NCBI GenBank assembly: GCA_949358305.1
Contig: OX442318.1
Location: forward strand, 7,364,501-7,428,500
Source of the DNA: Strigamia acuminata
Lineage: Eukaryota > Arthropoda > Chilopoda > Geophilomorpha > Linotaeniidae
Length of the DNA stretch: 64,000 nt
Direction: 5' to 3'
Shown here: positions 33,918 through 44,674 of the stretch, piece after piece
Layout: each line of letters begins with the position of its first letter
Position numbering within the stretch: position 1 is the stretch's first letter
Program-made: the position numbers and the translations under genes
Notes under the pieces: generated by a model
What the model was told of the DNA's origin: nothing
Databases searched by the model: none
What the model saw: only the letters and a program-made list of their open reading frames with translations

Positions 33918-36900
33918 AGCAATCTGCTTGGAGACTTAAATATTTATCGTGTCAGTTAACTCCTGACTCAATAGCTTGCGATCTGTCTTCGGAAGACGAC
34001 GTAGATGTTGACAAGAAATCTTGTACATTCGAAACTAAGGAAACGGTCAGGTGAATAACATGGTACTAAACTCTATTCCAAAAAGTATTTGAAATACTCT
34101 CATTGGTTGGGAGATTCATAACACCAGTATAAATGCATTGCGACAAAACAGCACAAGTCTAATGGAATCTGAAAACAGCATCATATTCAATACACAACTG
34201 AACTAGAGACAAAATCTCCAATGGGAGTATTTCAAATACTTTTTGGAATAGAGTTTAATGATATTTATTGTTGTATTAATTTGTTATTTGCTCGTGTTTG
34301 GACAGACGATGTAATTATTCGGCTATTGAGGTGCAAGCTACAGCGGAACAACACTGTACGGAAGTGCAAGCTTCGTGTCCGTCGACGGTTAAATCGGCGC
34401 AGACGGATGCGCCATGTTTAACTAATAATTTTGTACAAACCGACGAGCCGATTTCTTCAAATTGCGATAAATGCACGGAAGCACAGTCGTATGGTTCTGC
34501 CGTTTCCACACAAACTACTTCGACACCACGGTAATTGTGTGTGTAATGTATTTTAGCTATCAAGCGTAGGGCCGGATTAAGTGGAGTGGGTCAAGGGAAT
34601 AAATGCCTCTGTCCCACGATTCTAAAGGGCCTCTTGGCACACATTAAATGTACAAAAAGCGTTTTAACAAATAAAAATGCATTTTTTTTGTCTGAAAATG
34701 CAATTTTTTTGTCTGAAAGTGCAATTTTTTTGTCTGAAAATGCAATTTTTTTTGTCTGAAAATGCACATTTTTTCTCTGAAAATGCAATTTTTTCGTCTA
34801 AAATTTCAATTTTTTCTTTGAAAATGCATTGTTTTTCTCTGAAAATGCATTTTTTCTCTGAAAATGCATTGTTTTTCTCTAAAAATGCATTTTTTTCTCT
34901 GAAAATGCATTTTTTTCTCTGAAAATACATTGTTTTTCTCTGAAAATGCATTGTTTTTCTCTGAAAATACATTGTTTTTCTCTGAAAATGCATTTTTTCT
35001 TTGAAAATACATTGTTTTTCTCTGAAAATGCATTGTTTTTCTCTAAAAAAGCATTTTTACACATAAAAATGCATTTATGTCATTTCTGAATATTCATGGC
35101 AGAAACGGAACCTTAATCAAAACTAAATCTCCAAAAAAAAATATATTTTTGAAAATATTTCTTGACCAAAAATTTTTATTTTGGAATTAAACCGAAAACT
35201 CCGCGTCGGTTTCACGCCCCCCTTTATCGGAAACACTCACCAGGGCCCCCAAACACTTAATCCAGCCCTTAATCCAAACCGCGAGCTGAAAAACCAATTA
35301 CTACATATCAAATTCTCTCTTCCTACACACCACAACAGCATATCTATAGAAACTAAACATTCCGAGGACATCGTGTGTGAAGAAGTAAAACCCGAATGCC
35401 CAAAACACGAAAACTCGCTCAGAAAATTCTCCGACGAAACCCCAAAAGAAGAAAACGGATGCAAAACACCAGTAAAATGTAGCGAAGAAAACCCGATGGA
35501 AATACGAGCAAGATACGCGGAAGAAAACCCGATGAAAAACCTCCTAAGATACTCGGAAGAAAGCCCAACGAAAACAGTCCTAAGATGCCCGGAAGAGAAG
35601 CCGAGCGTGGCGCCACCCTGTGACAATTCCTTCGCGTCGTTTATGGAGTCGGCGCACCGGACGACGGAAACGTGGGAAGATCACTTCCTGGACTGTCCGA
35701 GCGCCAGCAAAACCCAGAACAAAATCACTCAAACTATTGGTTGGCGATGCACGGACGAACTAGAAGATCATCCAATCAGATGTGTGGACTTGACCAAGGA
35801 CCAGACGAGTCAGACTTCGCGTCCCACTGAGCAAGATTCGAATCCAGTGATGTGTCAGCCATCTTGTCCGCCTTTGTGTCAAACTTGTATGCCGAATTGC
35901 CAACCGATGTACCAAAGCTTTTATGCCGGGCAGCCGAGGATGTCGCCTTTGTGTTACACGAACGATTGTTCCTGCTCGCCTTCCGTAATGTTGTACAGCA
36001 GGGATTGTACGCCGACTTATTGTAATTTGACGTTGCCGAACCAAGCGCCCGTGCGGGAATGTGCGTCGCCCCCGGAGCAGCTTGGTGCGAGTCATTCGGC
36101 GGTGAAAGCGAAAGATGGAGACGAATGTCATCGTGATTTGTAGATCGGTTTTCGTTTTTTGTTTTTTGGTTTTTTAGTTGGGGAAGTGGTTGAAGTGTTT
36201 GGTTTTTGTTTTAGGCAGAGTGATCAGTATCCAACGAAGGATGATACTGATGTGAAAATGAAATCGGCGCCGAATTTTGTACATTATCCTTATCAGGGGC
36301 AAAGTCACGCACCGGCTAGTTATCCGACTATAATACAGTACTTTTTTGTATATTTTTTTCTTTTTTTATTTATTTTGTGGCACAAAAATTTATTAATTTT
36401 TTGGACAAAAAATTCATTTTTTGACCCGAAATTCATTTTTTGACCCGCAAATTTATTTTTTGAGCGGAAAATTCATTTTTTCGAGCCGAAAATTCAGTTT
36501 TTCGAGCCGAAAATTCATTTTTTCGAGCCGAAAATTCATTTTTTCGAGCCGAAAATTCATTTTTTCGTGCCGAAAATTTATTTTTTCGAGCCGAAAATTC
36601 ATCTTTTCGAGCCAAAAATTTATTTTTTTGAGCTGAAAATTCATTTTTTCAAGCCGAAAATTCATTTCGTTTAATCGAAAATTCATATTTTGAACCGAAA
36701 AATTCAATTTTTAGACCAAAAATTCATATTTTGAACCGAAAAATTCAATTTTTAGACCAAAAATTCATATTTTGAACCGAAAAATTCAATTTTTAGACCA
36801 AAAATTCATTTTGTTTAATCGAAAATTCATATTTTGAACCGAAAAATTCATTTTTTGAACCAAAAATTAATTTTTTGAACAGAAAATTTATTTCTTTTTG

Positions 36901-37812
36901 GACAAAAGAATCAGTTTTTGGACTGAAAATTCATTTTTAGAACCGAAAATTCTTTTTTTGGACTGTAATTTCATTTTTTTACCGAAAATTCATTTTTGGA
37001 CCAAAAATTCATTTTTAAGACCGAAAATTCATCTTTAAGACCGAAAATTCATTTTTAAGACCAAAAATTCATTTTTAAGACCGAAAATTCATTTTTAAGA
37101 CCGAAAATTCATTTTTAAGACCAAAAATTCATTTTTAAGACCGAAAATTCATTTTTAAGACCGAAAATTCATTTTTAAGACCGAAAATTCATTTTTAAGA
37201 CCGAAAATTCATTTTTAAGACCGAAAATTTATTTTTAAGACCAAAAATTCATTTTTTAAACCAAAAATAAATTTTTTTAAAATAAAAATTTTCCTTCTAG
37301 AAATAGACCAAACGCAGGTGAAAATTGGCAGCAAGAAAACGAGCTTCCCAATCAAGATTATCCGCCGAATTGTTCAGAACATTTTTTCAATCCGAATCTA
37401 CCAACCCAAGACACAAGAAATAGCTCAAACCCAACTTCCCAATCGAATAGGTGAATTCATTTAACACAACACACTCGAATCTCTATAACTCATTACCACG
37501 TATCACAACAACATAGAGATGACTCTTATTATCAAGTAAATGTATCACCTCCGGAAGATTGTTGGACAGAAATTCAAAGTCGATTTACTGGCCTACTAAG
37601 TCTTTACACATCTGACCGAATGACCGTTAATTCGGATTCAGATTTAGAGAGTGTTATCAGTACTCGACCGTCTTTTCCCCCACAATCAAAAAAATCCGCT
37701 GCAGTAAGATGATTAGAATTAATCTTGATTTGTTTTCATTCATTTTTTTCTTTCTTAGAAAAGTGCCAGCCAAGTAATGCCTCCCAAGAAGGCAAATCGT
37801 GCATACAAATGA
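33918..37812 (+). CDS. Unrecognised Cys/Ser-rich protein, seven exons (5' end uncertain)
   Basis: Exons about 33918-34050, 34306-34530, 35339-36139, 36215-36337, 37301-37450, 37517-37703 and 37759-37812 (stop 37810) join in phase at every border. No ATG opens the first exon, so either a 5' exon is missing or it continues the 33.25 kb gene. The protein of over 550 residues is hydrophilic. It has repeated SAQTD/VQTDEP/VSTQTT motifs, then five degenerate units of about 13 residues (KFSDETPKEEN, KCSEENPMEI, RYAEENPMKN, RYSEESPTKT, RCPEEKPSVA). A Cys-Pro stretch follows (QPSCPPLCQTCMPNCQ), then a C-terminus with Ser/Asp-rich and basic ends (MPPKKANRAYK). No domain is recognised. The Cys-Pro stretch and coiled-coil neighbour recall sperm-tail outer-dense-fibre proteins (speculative). 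Its introns hold a MITE and two minisatellites. Confidence 0.65.
34069..34255. mobile_element. Short palindromic MITE with TA duplication
   Basis: A 187-bp element has nearly perfect 38-bp inverted ends (AACTCTATTCCAAAAAGTAT ... TTGAAATACTC...CATTGG and its inverse) flanked by TA (34067-34068, 34256-34257). It lies in the intron after 34050. Mariner-like by target site (inference). Confidence 0.7.
34675..35085. repeat. About 20-bp minisatellite, unit TCTGAAAATGCATTGTTTTT
   Basis: About 20 units in the intron 34531-35338. Related in core (AAAATGCANTTTTT) to the 27.97-28.57 kb array. Spurious ORFs arise on both strands. Confidence 0.9.
36405..37280. repeat. 20-21-bp minisatellite, unit GAAAATTCATTTTTAAGACC and variants
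   Basis: About 43 units filling the intron between exons at 36337 and 37301. It is sectored: ...TTTTTTCGAGCC (21 bp), then ...TTTTGAACC / TTTTTAGACC higher-order units, then uniform ...TTTTTAAGACC (20 bp). The core is the reverse complement of the 7.3 and 62.4 kb arrays. Confidence 0.93.
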
Positions 37813-38211
37813 TGTGTGACGTTTCTTTTAATGAAATGCTACAGTGTGATTGACATGTTTAGAAATAAATTGGCATATGTGATAATGTGTTAATTTCCCT
37901 CCCTTTTATCGACAGTGAATAAAAAATACTGTTTTAATATGTTTTTATTGTGTTGATTAAAGGCAAATAAAGTCAATAAAAGACAGTGACACTATGTAGG
38001 CTAACCACTAACGCCATCGAGGGGGGAAAATGAGAACTAAATGGTTAAAACAGCCTGGTGGGAAAATGTGGAGACAAAAAAATAAACAAATAAAATAAAA
38101 ATAAATAAGAATAGAGCAAGGAATAAAATATGTAAGTGATGAGAGAAAAATAAAAACTAAATTAGAAATAATTTTTGTTCTGCTATCTTTAATTAATAAA
38201 CAATAAATAAA

Positions 38212-38810
38212 TTAAATGGAGAATTCAAACATTGAAATATTCGAGGAAATATTTGTTGGCGGGATAGTTTGGTGTATTAATTCGAACAAATTTTCAGAAA
38301 TATGATAAGCGAGTTTAATTTTGTCGAGTATTTGCAATAATTTTATGCATAACGGTGTTTGATTTAATGTCAACAACAGTTCTCCTACAGCACACATCCC
38401 AGTCGATAGACATTTGGGTAATGCAAAATTAAGAGCTTTTACCTGAAATTAAATTTTTTATTAGTCAATGCGGGAAAACACATTGCGAATGCAATGATAT
38501 AATAAAAAGGAAATAAAACCGTTTGTTCTAATTCTTCCGCACTCTCGATTGTCTTGCCTTTGACTAAACTGAAACAGTCCAATGCCGAACTGCGAAATGC
38601 CATCACTCTTTTTGAGGCCAACATCGACAATGCTCTATTCATTTCAAGTAGAAAATTTCTAAATACGTTGTAAGCTTCTTGTAAAACTTTGATCAAAGCG
38701 TCGGACACTGCAGAATCAGTTTGTGTGGTTATTTTAAAATTTAACGGTTCCGGATTACAGACGATAAATGTAGCAAACAATACGAAAATCCTGGTTAAAT
38801 TTATGGTCAT
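38212..38810 (-). CDS. Small secreted protein of unknown function, two exons
   Basis: Exon 1 is 38810-38520 and exon 2 38442-38212; the intron (GTTTTA...TTTCAG) is phase 0, giving 173 residues. The N-terminus MTINLTRIFVLFATFIVCNP is a typical cleavable signal peptide. The mature part is mainly helical with about five cysteines (ALDCFSLVKG, PKCLSTGMCAVGELL, PLCIKLLQ). No family recognised. It reads away from the SLC1-like gene whose start lies 237 bp off, so the two appear to share a bidirectional promoter. Confidence 0.75.
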
Positions 38811-39047
38811 ATTTGTAAAGCCAAACGTGAAAACATTGACGGAAATTATCTGTTCCGGATTTAGGCGTTTGAAAAAAAAATTTTGTATTGGTCATTCTAG
38901 ACTACCGTAAACTTCGAGAACAGATTTATCTCAAATTTGATTGGTCGACGTTCGAAAACGAGGCCGGAAATGACTGTCTATGTAGTCGATCAGCGTACAG
39001 TAATGGCCGCCGAGATGGTATAGCCCGAGTTGTTTCTATTTACTACG
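38811..39047. promoter_or_regulatory. Short bidirectional promoter region
   Basis: Only 237 bp separate the start codons of the minus-strand secreted protein and the plus-strand SLC1-like gene. No clear TATA box is visible on either side. GC-richer words (GGCCGCCGAGATGG) lie near 39004-39020. Shared promoter is inferred from spacing. Confidence 0.5.
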
Positions 39048-42000
39048 ATGGCAGATCAGGATGATTTTCTCAACGTAATGTATGTGTTAAAAACAGATTA
39101 GTTTGGTTTCTTTTTTTTAAAGACAATCTTCTTTAGTTCCAACCCTGACAACCCTGAACTTATGAGTGAAACGCAGCCGATTTCTTTGCGCCAGTTACGC
39201 CGTACACGAAAAATCGAAAAGCGAATTATCGAAAATTTCCCTCAAGTTATGCTAACAGTTACTGCGTTTCTCGTTGGTCTGTTTTTCGGATTTCTGCTCC
39301 GAACACGCAACGACGTGTTCACAAACGACGTGCTAATGTATTGGAAATTCTTTGGCAGTATGGCTGCTAATGTACTCAACATACTTGTGTTACCATTACT
39401 TATTACAAAAACATTCACATCAGCTGTACAATTAAGTCGACTAATTATCCTTAAGTTAATTCTGTCAATAGTGGGGTCTATCTTGTTGTTGAATGTATTT
39501 GCCAGCTTAGAGGCTCTTGTTTGGAGTGCAATTACATACCCAAAAGCTGAACACCCAAAACTAAACACAAGCACATCACCCTTGCAAAGTGTGTTTTTTA
39601 TTGACAGTATTTTGGATTTTACTAGGTATGCAACAGTGGATATAAATATTTTTTAAGTTTGTTAGAAAAATGATGTTTTTTTTGGAAGAAATGTTTTACC
39701 TGAAGACTTTCTGAATGCCACAATTTATATGGTAATTGAACATTCAATATATATATAATTCACTATTTTGTTTGTATTTTTTTTTTTTTAAAGAGTGAAA
39801 CGATCTACATTTCACCTCCAAAACTGAATGAATCTGATGGTAAATAATGCAGTTTACACGTTTATTTATATTATGTTATTGTTCTTTCTAGTTCCAATGG
39901 AAGATTGGCAATTTGCTTACATGAGACATGATGGTGGACCTAACTATATTGGTTTAGTCACTATGGTTACTCTTATTGGATGTTTGACTCACGTGATTCC
40001 TCAAGAAAAAATCAAACCTCTTGTAAATCTGATTGATGTTACTGAGAATCTCATTTTCAATCTTAGTAAAGATTTAGCCTGGTATATGTTACTACACAAG
40101 TATACTAGAGCGTCGATTATCTGAACTGATCGGTAAATTGATTGAATAACCGATTCTCTTGATTTTCCCTGGCGGAAATGATGCAAAACGTTTCATATTT
40201 ATGAGAATCGGATTCTTGAAAACCTGATTCTTTGGATTTTGACCCGATTTCAATACGTTTTTCTGGTGGCCATTGTGAAATGGTGGAAGCACGTTGCAAA
40301 GAGGAAAGTTTATTGAACTCGTTCAGAGTTAAAAACTGATTCTATAATCAAGTTTTTGTAATCGGATTTTGGTAATTTTGAATTGAACGCGCCTGTGTTG
40401 TACCGTAAAACAAAAATTGATCAAAAATTTATAAAATTTGACTGAAAATCGACAAAAATCGATTTCAAAAATCTATTGCTGCTGTCATTTGTTATTTGCA
40501 TGATCGACGTTCGGATAATCGACACTCTACTGTATAAATTTTAGCAGACTGTTAAGATTGCTTTACTGTCTCTGTCAAGCGTTTTAGCGCCGGATAGTCA
40601 TTGACGATTTACAGAATTGGCACCGGCCTCGATTAGGCGCCGGCAGGGGCGGATCTACATAGGGGCTAATGGGGCTTGAGCCCCGGGCCCCCAAATTCTA
40701 GGGAGCCCCCAAGACGCAGGGCCATGTACTAAAAAAAAAAAAAAAAGTTGCTAAAAAACAAAAAAGATGAAAGGTCGCTATTAAAAATTTCGATAAAGGG
40801 GCCCCGAAAAAACCTCAAGCCCTGGGCCCCCGAAAAGCTAGATCCGCCCCTGGGCGCCGGGTTCCCAAAAATCGCTGTTTTTTTGCACAAAAAAATCATC
40901 TTTTTTGCGAAAAATCAACGATTTTTCGGTTACGTGCCGGGTCCGAATAAACGCTGGGCGTTTAAACGAGGCAGTATGGTACATCCATATTGTTAATTCA
41001 CATATATATTTTAATTTTGATACAAGTAATTCTTTTTTCTATGTAGGGTCTCGCCAATAATTACCTTTTGTCTTGTTCTGAATGAAGCACTCATGTTTTC
41101 AGTTAGAGGCCCAACAGGTTTAATCACAAGCCACAGTATTTTACTCTTGGTCATAGTGAGTTCTGCTTGTCTTTTCAATTTAATATTTGTCTATCCACTA
41201 TTATATTACGTGGTCTTGAGGAAAAATCCACTTAAATTCTTCGCTAATGTCATCCAGCCAGCTCTGCTTGCCTTCTCTACTACGTCAAGGTATATAAATT
41301 GTGGCACTCAAGGGCTGTTGTGTTAATGAACTACTTCCATTCAGCTTGTCTGTATTGCCAATAACTTATGATTGCGTTGCCAAACGGATTGAAATACACG
41401 AACAAATTGCAATTTTTGTTTTGGTAATTGGCGGTGCAATTCACCTGTCTGGTATGGTTTTGTATGGAACAATTGCTCTGTTCTATCTAGTGCAAGTTTA
41501 TAATGTTGAATTTAGCACTCTTGATCATTTTTTTCTCATGTAAGAAACCAGTGGAATGTAAATGGAATACTACTCAAACCCAGGTGTAAGTGGTCACCTC
41601 TTTTCAGTGTGTAATCAAAATGTTTATTTCAAGTTTTTCAGGTTTAGTGTAATAAATAAATAAATTTGCACATGAGGGTTGAAAAATACACTGAATTTAC
41701 TTTAATTCAAAAAAAAAAAAAAAATAAACAAATAAACAAAAAAGTTATGACTGATTTCAGTTGTGTCACCTGCCTCAAATGAAAGTGGTCACTGCACTAC
41801 TTGACTCATGTGAAAGTGGTCACGTCATTTTAATATTTTGTAACACCTCCTTTAGCATTAATTACTGCTTGAATACGGTCTGGCATGGGTTCTATTAGTT
41901 CTTGACAATATTCTGGAGTGATCGACTCCCACACTTTGTATTAGGCCACCACGCTAATTGCCTCAAGTGAGTTGGGCCGGCAGAAAAAGCTTAGCACCAC

Positions 42001-44674
42001 ATCCAAAAAATCACACAAAAAACCGGTTTCTTCAGAAAATCATTGTTTATTTGAACAATACTTTGCAATATTTTGTTGGATAACCCAAATTTTGTATGTG
42101 ATTGTGCAGGCCAAGTCAAAACCTACATGTGATGGGTTTGGAAAACTGAGCAAATGACTTGACTTTATGTTTAGAATCATTTTCCTGCTGAAATATCCAT
42201 GTCAAAGGCAGTTTATCACCTGCAAATGGAAGCATAACGATCCTCCAATACTTTTTCATAAGTATATTGGTCCATCAAACCCTTAATTTAATGTTGTGGA
42301 CCGATTCACATACAGGAAACCATACCCAAGCCATTTCCTGTGTGTGTGTATCGGTCCACAACATTAAATTAAGGGTTTCATGGACCAAGATACTTATGAA
42401 AAAGTATTGGAGGATTGTTATGCTTCCATTTGCAGGTGATAAACTGCCTTTGACATGGATATTTCAGCAGGAAAATGATTCTAAACATAAAGTCAAGTCA
42501 TTTGCTCAGTTTTCCAAACCCATCACATGAAGGTTTTGACTTGGCCTGCACAATCACATACAAAATTTGGGTTATCCAACAAAATATTGCAAAGTATTGT
42601 TCAAATAAACAATGATTTTCTGAAGAAACCGGTTTTTTGTGTGATTTTTTGGATGTGGTGCTAAGCTTTTTCTGCCGGCCCAACTCACTTGAGGCAATTA
42701 GCGTGGTGGCCTAATACAAAGTGTGGGAGTCGATCACTCCAGAATATTGTCAAGAACTAATAGAACCCATGCCAGACCGTACTCAAGCAGTAATTAATGC
42801 TAAAGGAGGTGTTACAAAATATTAAAATGACGTGACCACTTTCACATGAGTCAAGTAGTGCAGTGACCACTTTCATTTGAGGCAGGTGACACAACTGAAA
42901 TCAGTCATAACTTTTTTGGTTATTTGTTTAATTTGGTTTTTTTTTTTTTGAATTAAAGTAAATTCAGTGTATTTTTCAACCCTCATGTGCAAATTTATTT
43001 ATTTATTACATTAAACCTGAAAAACTTGAAATAAACATTTTGATTACACACTGAAAAGAGGTGACCACTTACACCTGGGTTTGAGTAGTATACTAATGTT
43101 GATAGAAATCACCTTATTTCAGATTTATGATTCCGGTGTCTGCTGCTTCCATGACTTCATCACAATTGCTTATACCAAGAATTTTTCGGATGTGTGGTTT
43201 GCCAGTAGCAGCAATTCTGGATATTGCTCCAGTTAATAGTATTTTGTAAGACTTAGTGCACCATACATTGTGTAATTTGGCACGTAACACATTTCTTCTA
43301 TTTTACACTACAGTCGAAACTCTTTATAACGAATCGCGATATAATAAATTATCGATATAACGGGGCGTGTCATCTAGCGCGAAAAAATCTACTGCGACAC
43401 GAATCTATCGCGACTTTGGAAACTGCGACTACGTATATTTTAGGTTTAATTCCTAAGAAGGGCTAACAAGGGGGGGCTGAGCTCCCCCTTGACCCCCCCC
43501 CCTCCCCCGCCAGCCTAACCTTACTGGTTTTTTGATAAAAACCTTTGTCACGGTACATTGTGTCGCGCTAGATGTGCGGTCCCGATCAGTGTTGGGCACG
43601 GTACTTCCAACACGTACCGCGGTACCGGTACCGTTACTTGCGCCAACGGAGAAATGTAACGCGGTACCGGTACGCGGTACTTGCTGCGTCATAAAAAAGT
43701 ACTGCGGTCCCGGTACAGTAACGGTACCGGGATTTTGCGGTACATCTCGCGGTACTCGAGAAAACGCGAGAAAACACGAGATTCTTGTGTTTTCTCCCGT
43801 TTTCAACGATAATAAAGTTAAAAAGTGTATGTTTTGTTTACATTTTAAACTTTATAGTCTCACGTTGTTGAAAACAAATTTCTCATTAACAACATGAGAC
43901 TGTAAAGTTTAAAATGTAAACAAAACATACACTTTTCTTAAAAAGGGTATATGTTTTGTTTACATTTTAAACTTTATTATCGTGGAAAACGGGAGAAAAC
44001 ACGAGAATCTCGTGTTTTCTCGCGTTTTCTCGAGTACCGCGAGATGTACCGCAAAATCCCGGTACCGGTACTGCATGGCGGCGAAAGTACCGCGGTACCG
44101 GTACCGTTACACGTTGCTTTCTAAAAAAGTAACGCGGTACAGGCCTCCGGTACAGTAACGGTACCGGCGTTACTGTACCGCCGGTAACGTTACTGTACCG
44201 TGCCCAACACTGGTCCCGATATAACGAACAACTAAAAATGGCCGGTTTTGTTGGCTGGCCATAGAACACCATGTTAAAAAATTTTGGTATAACGAATTCT
44301 CGTTATAATGAATCGATTTTTCGGGTCCTTGCGAGTCGTTATAAAGTGTTTCGACTGTATATGTATGAACATAAGGACTGATTATGTGAACGAATCAGTG
44401 TTATGAACACCCATGTCCCTAATTAGTTTGGCGTCTTTGAATCGAAGAAATACAGTAGTATGTTCCAAAATACATGTCTGAAGTTATGGAATTTACCTTC
44501 AAGTAATGGGAATGTTTTTATTGTCTATTTAGGAGCAAATTTACTGCTATGATTAATGTGGTTGGAGATGCTTTAATGGCGGCAATAATGAATCATATCT
44601 ATCAAGAAGAAGTGTCGCAGCACAAGATAATTGGCTCTGAGGGACTAGTTTATGAAGTTGACTCTAATTTGTAA
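39048..44674 (+). CDS. Divergent SLC1 family (dicarboxylate/amino-acid:cation symporter) protein, nine exons
   Basis: Exons 39048-39079, 39137-39625, 39689-39731, 39794-39839, 39892-40081, 41047-41289, 41345-41539, 43123-43245 and 44533-44674 join in phase throughout and give 500 residues, the usual EAAT length. TM1-3 are recognisable (MLTVTAFLVGLFFGFLLR; NVLNILVLPLLITKTFTSAV; LILSIVGSILLLNVF), followed by the variable extracellular loop. The C-terminal transport core aligns with EAATs (NPLKFFANVIQPALLAFSTTS for the HP1 region, IPVSAASMTSSQLLIPRIFR for HP2, FTAMINVVGDALMAAIMNH for TM8). Key binding sequences are changed: the NMDGT loop of TM7 reads HLSGMVLYG, and HP1 lacks the SSSAATLP-type serine run. 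It may transport a different substrate, act as an anion channel, or have lost transport. Two alternative 3' exons are listed separately. Confidence 0.82.
40103..40532. mobile_element. pogo-like MITE in SLC1 intron
   Basis: Inverted ends TAGAGCGTCGATTATCTGAAC and the inverse of TAGAGTGTCGATTATCCGAAC, inside TA target sites (40101-40102, 40533-40534). The right end, read inward, begins CAGTAGAGTGTCGATTATCC, the style of pogo/Tigger termini. Non-coding, diverged. Confidence 0.65.
40644..40852. mobile_element. hAT-type MITE with perfect 8-bp duplication
   Basis: A 209-bp element beginning CAGGGGCGGATCTA and ending TAGATCCGCCCCTG is flanked on both sides by GGCGCCGG (40636-40643 and 40853-40860). 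An 8-bp duplication is the hallmark of hAT transposition. It lies in the long SLC1 intron 5. Confidence 0.85.
41570..43088. mobile_element. Foldback element: two inverted Tc1-transposase fragments
   Basis: A 1.52-kb near-perfect palindrome of two arms of about 745 bp around a spacer of roughly 20 bp near 42325, flanked by TA (41568-41569, 43089-43090). Its ends read CTACTCAAACCCAGGTGTAA. Each arm carries the C-terminal part of a Tc1/IS630-family transposase, in broken frames: QQENDSKHKVK (compare the family QQDNDPKHTS), VLTWPAQS, and the C-terminal MPDRIQAVINAKGGVTKY. The arms are oriented tail-out, head-in. The same 61-residue frame occurs in both arms with one difference (Thr/Ser), so the duplication is recent or gene-converted. 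No complete transposase remains. Confidence 0.88.
43311..44357. mobile_element. pogo/Tigger-like element, carrying a nested hAT insertion
   Basis: Ends CAGTCGAAACTCTTTATAACGA and the inverse of CAGTCGAAACACTTTATAACGA within TA sites (43309-43310, 44358-44359). The right flank continues in the same element after the hAT insertion (44221 onward). It lies in the SLC1 intron between 43245 and 44533. Non-autonomous. Confidence 0.82.
43587..44212. mobile_element. hAT-type element nested in the pogo-like element
   Basis: A 626-bp element with ends CAGTGTTGGGCACGGTA and the inverse, flanked by a perfect 8-bp duplication GTCCCGAT (43579-43586, 44213-44220). The inner parts are full of GGTACCG-type words and are largely palindromic around about 43890-43910. 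CAGTGTTGGGC ends are typical of hAT MITEs. Confidence 0.88.

Noticed and set aside
40748-40996. 82-residue plus-strand ORF
   Set aside because: Starts within the hAT MITE and runs into an older repeat; not an exon of the SLC1-like gene because it is out of phase with flanking exons.
42267-42530. Tc1 transposase ORF as a host gene or intact transposase
   Set aside because: Only the C-terminal part is present, in broken frames, within an inverted-repeat element.
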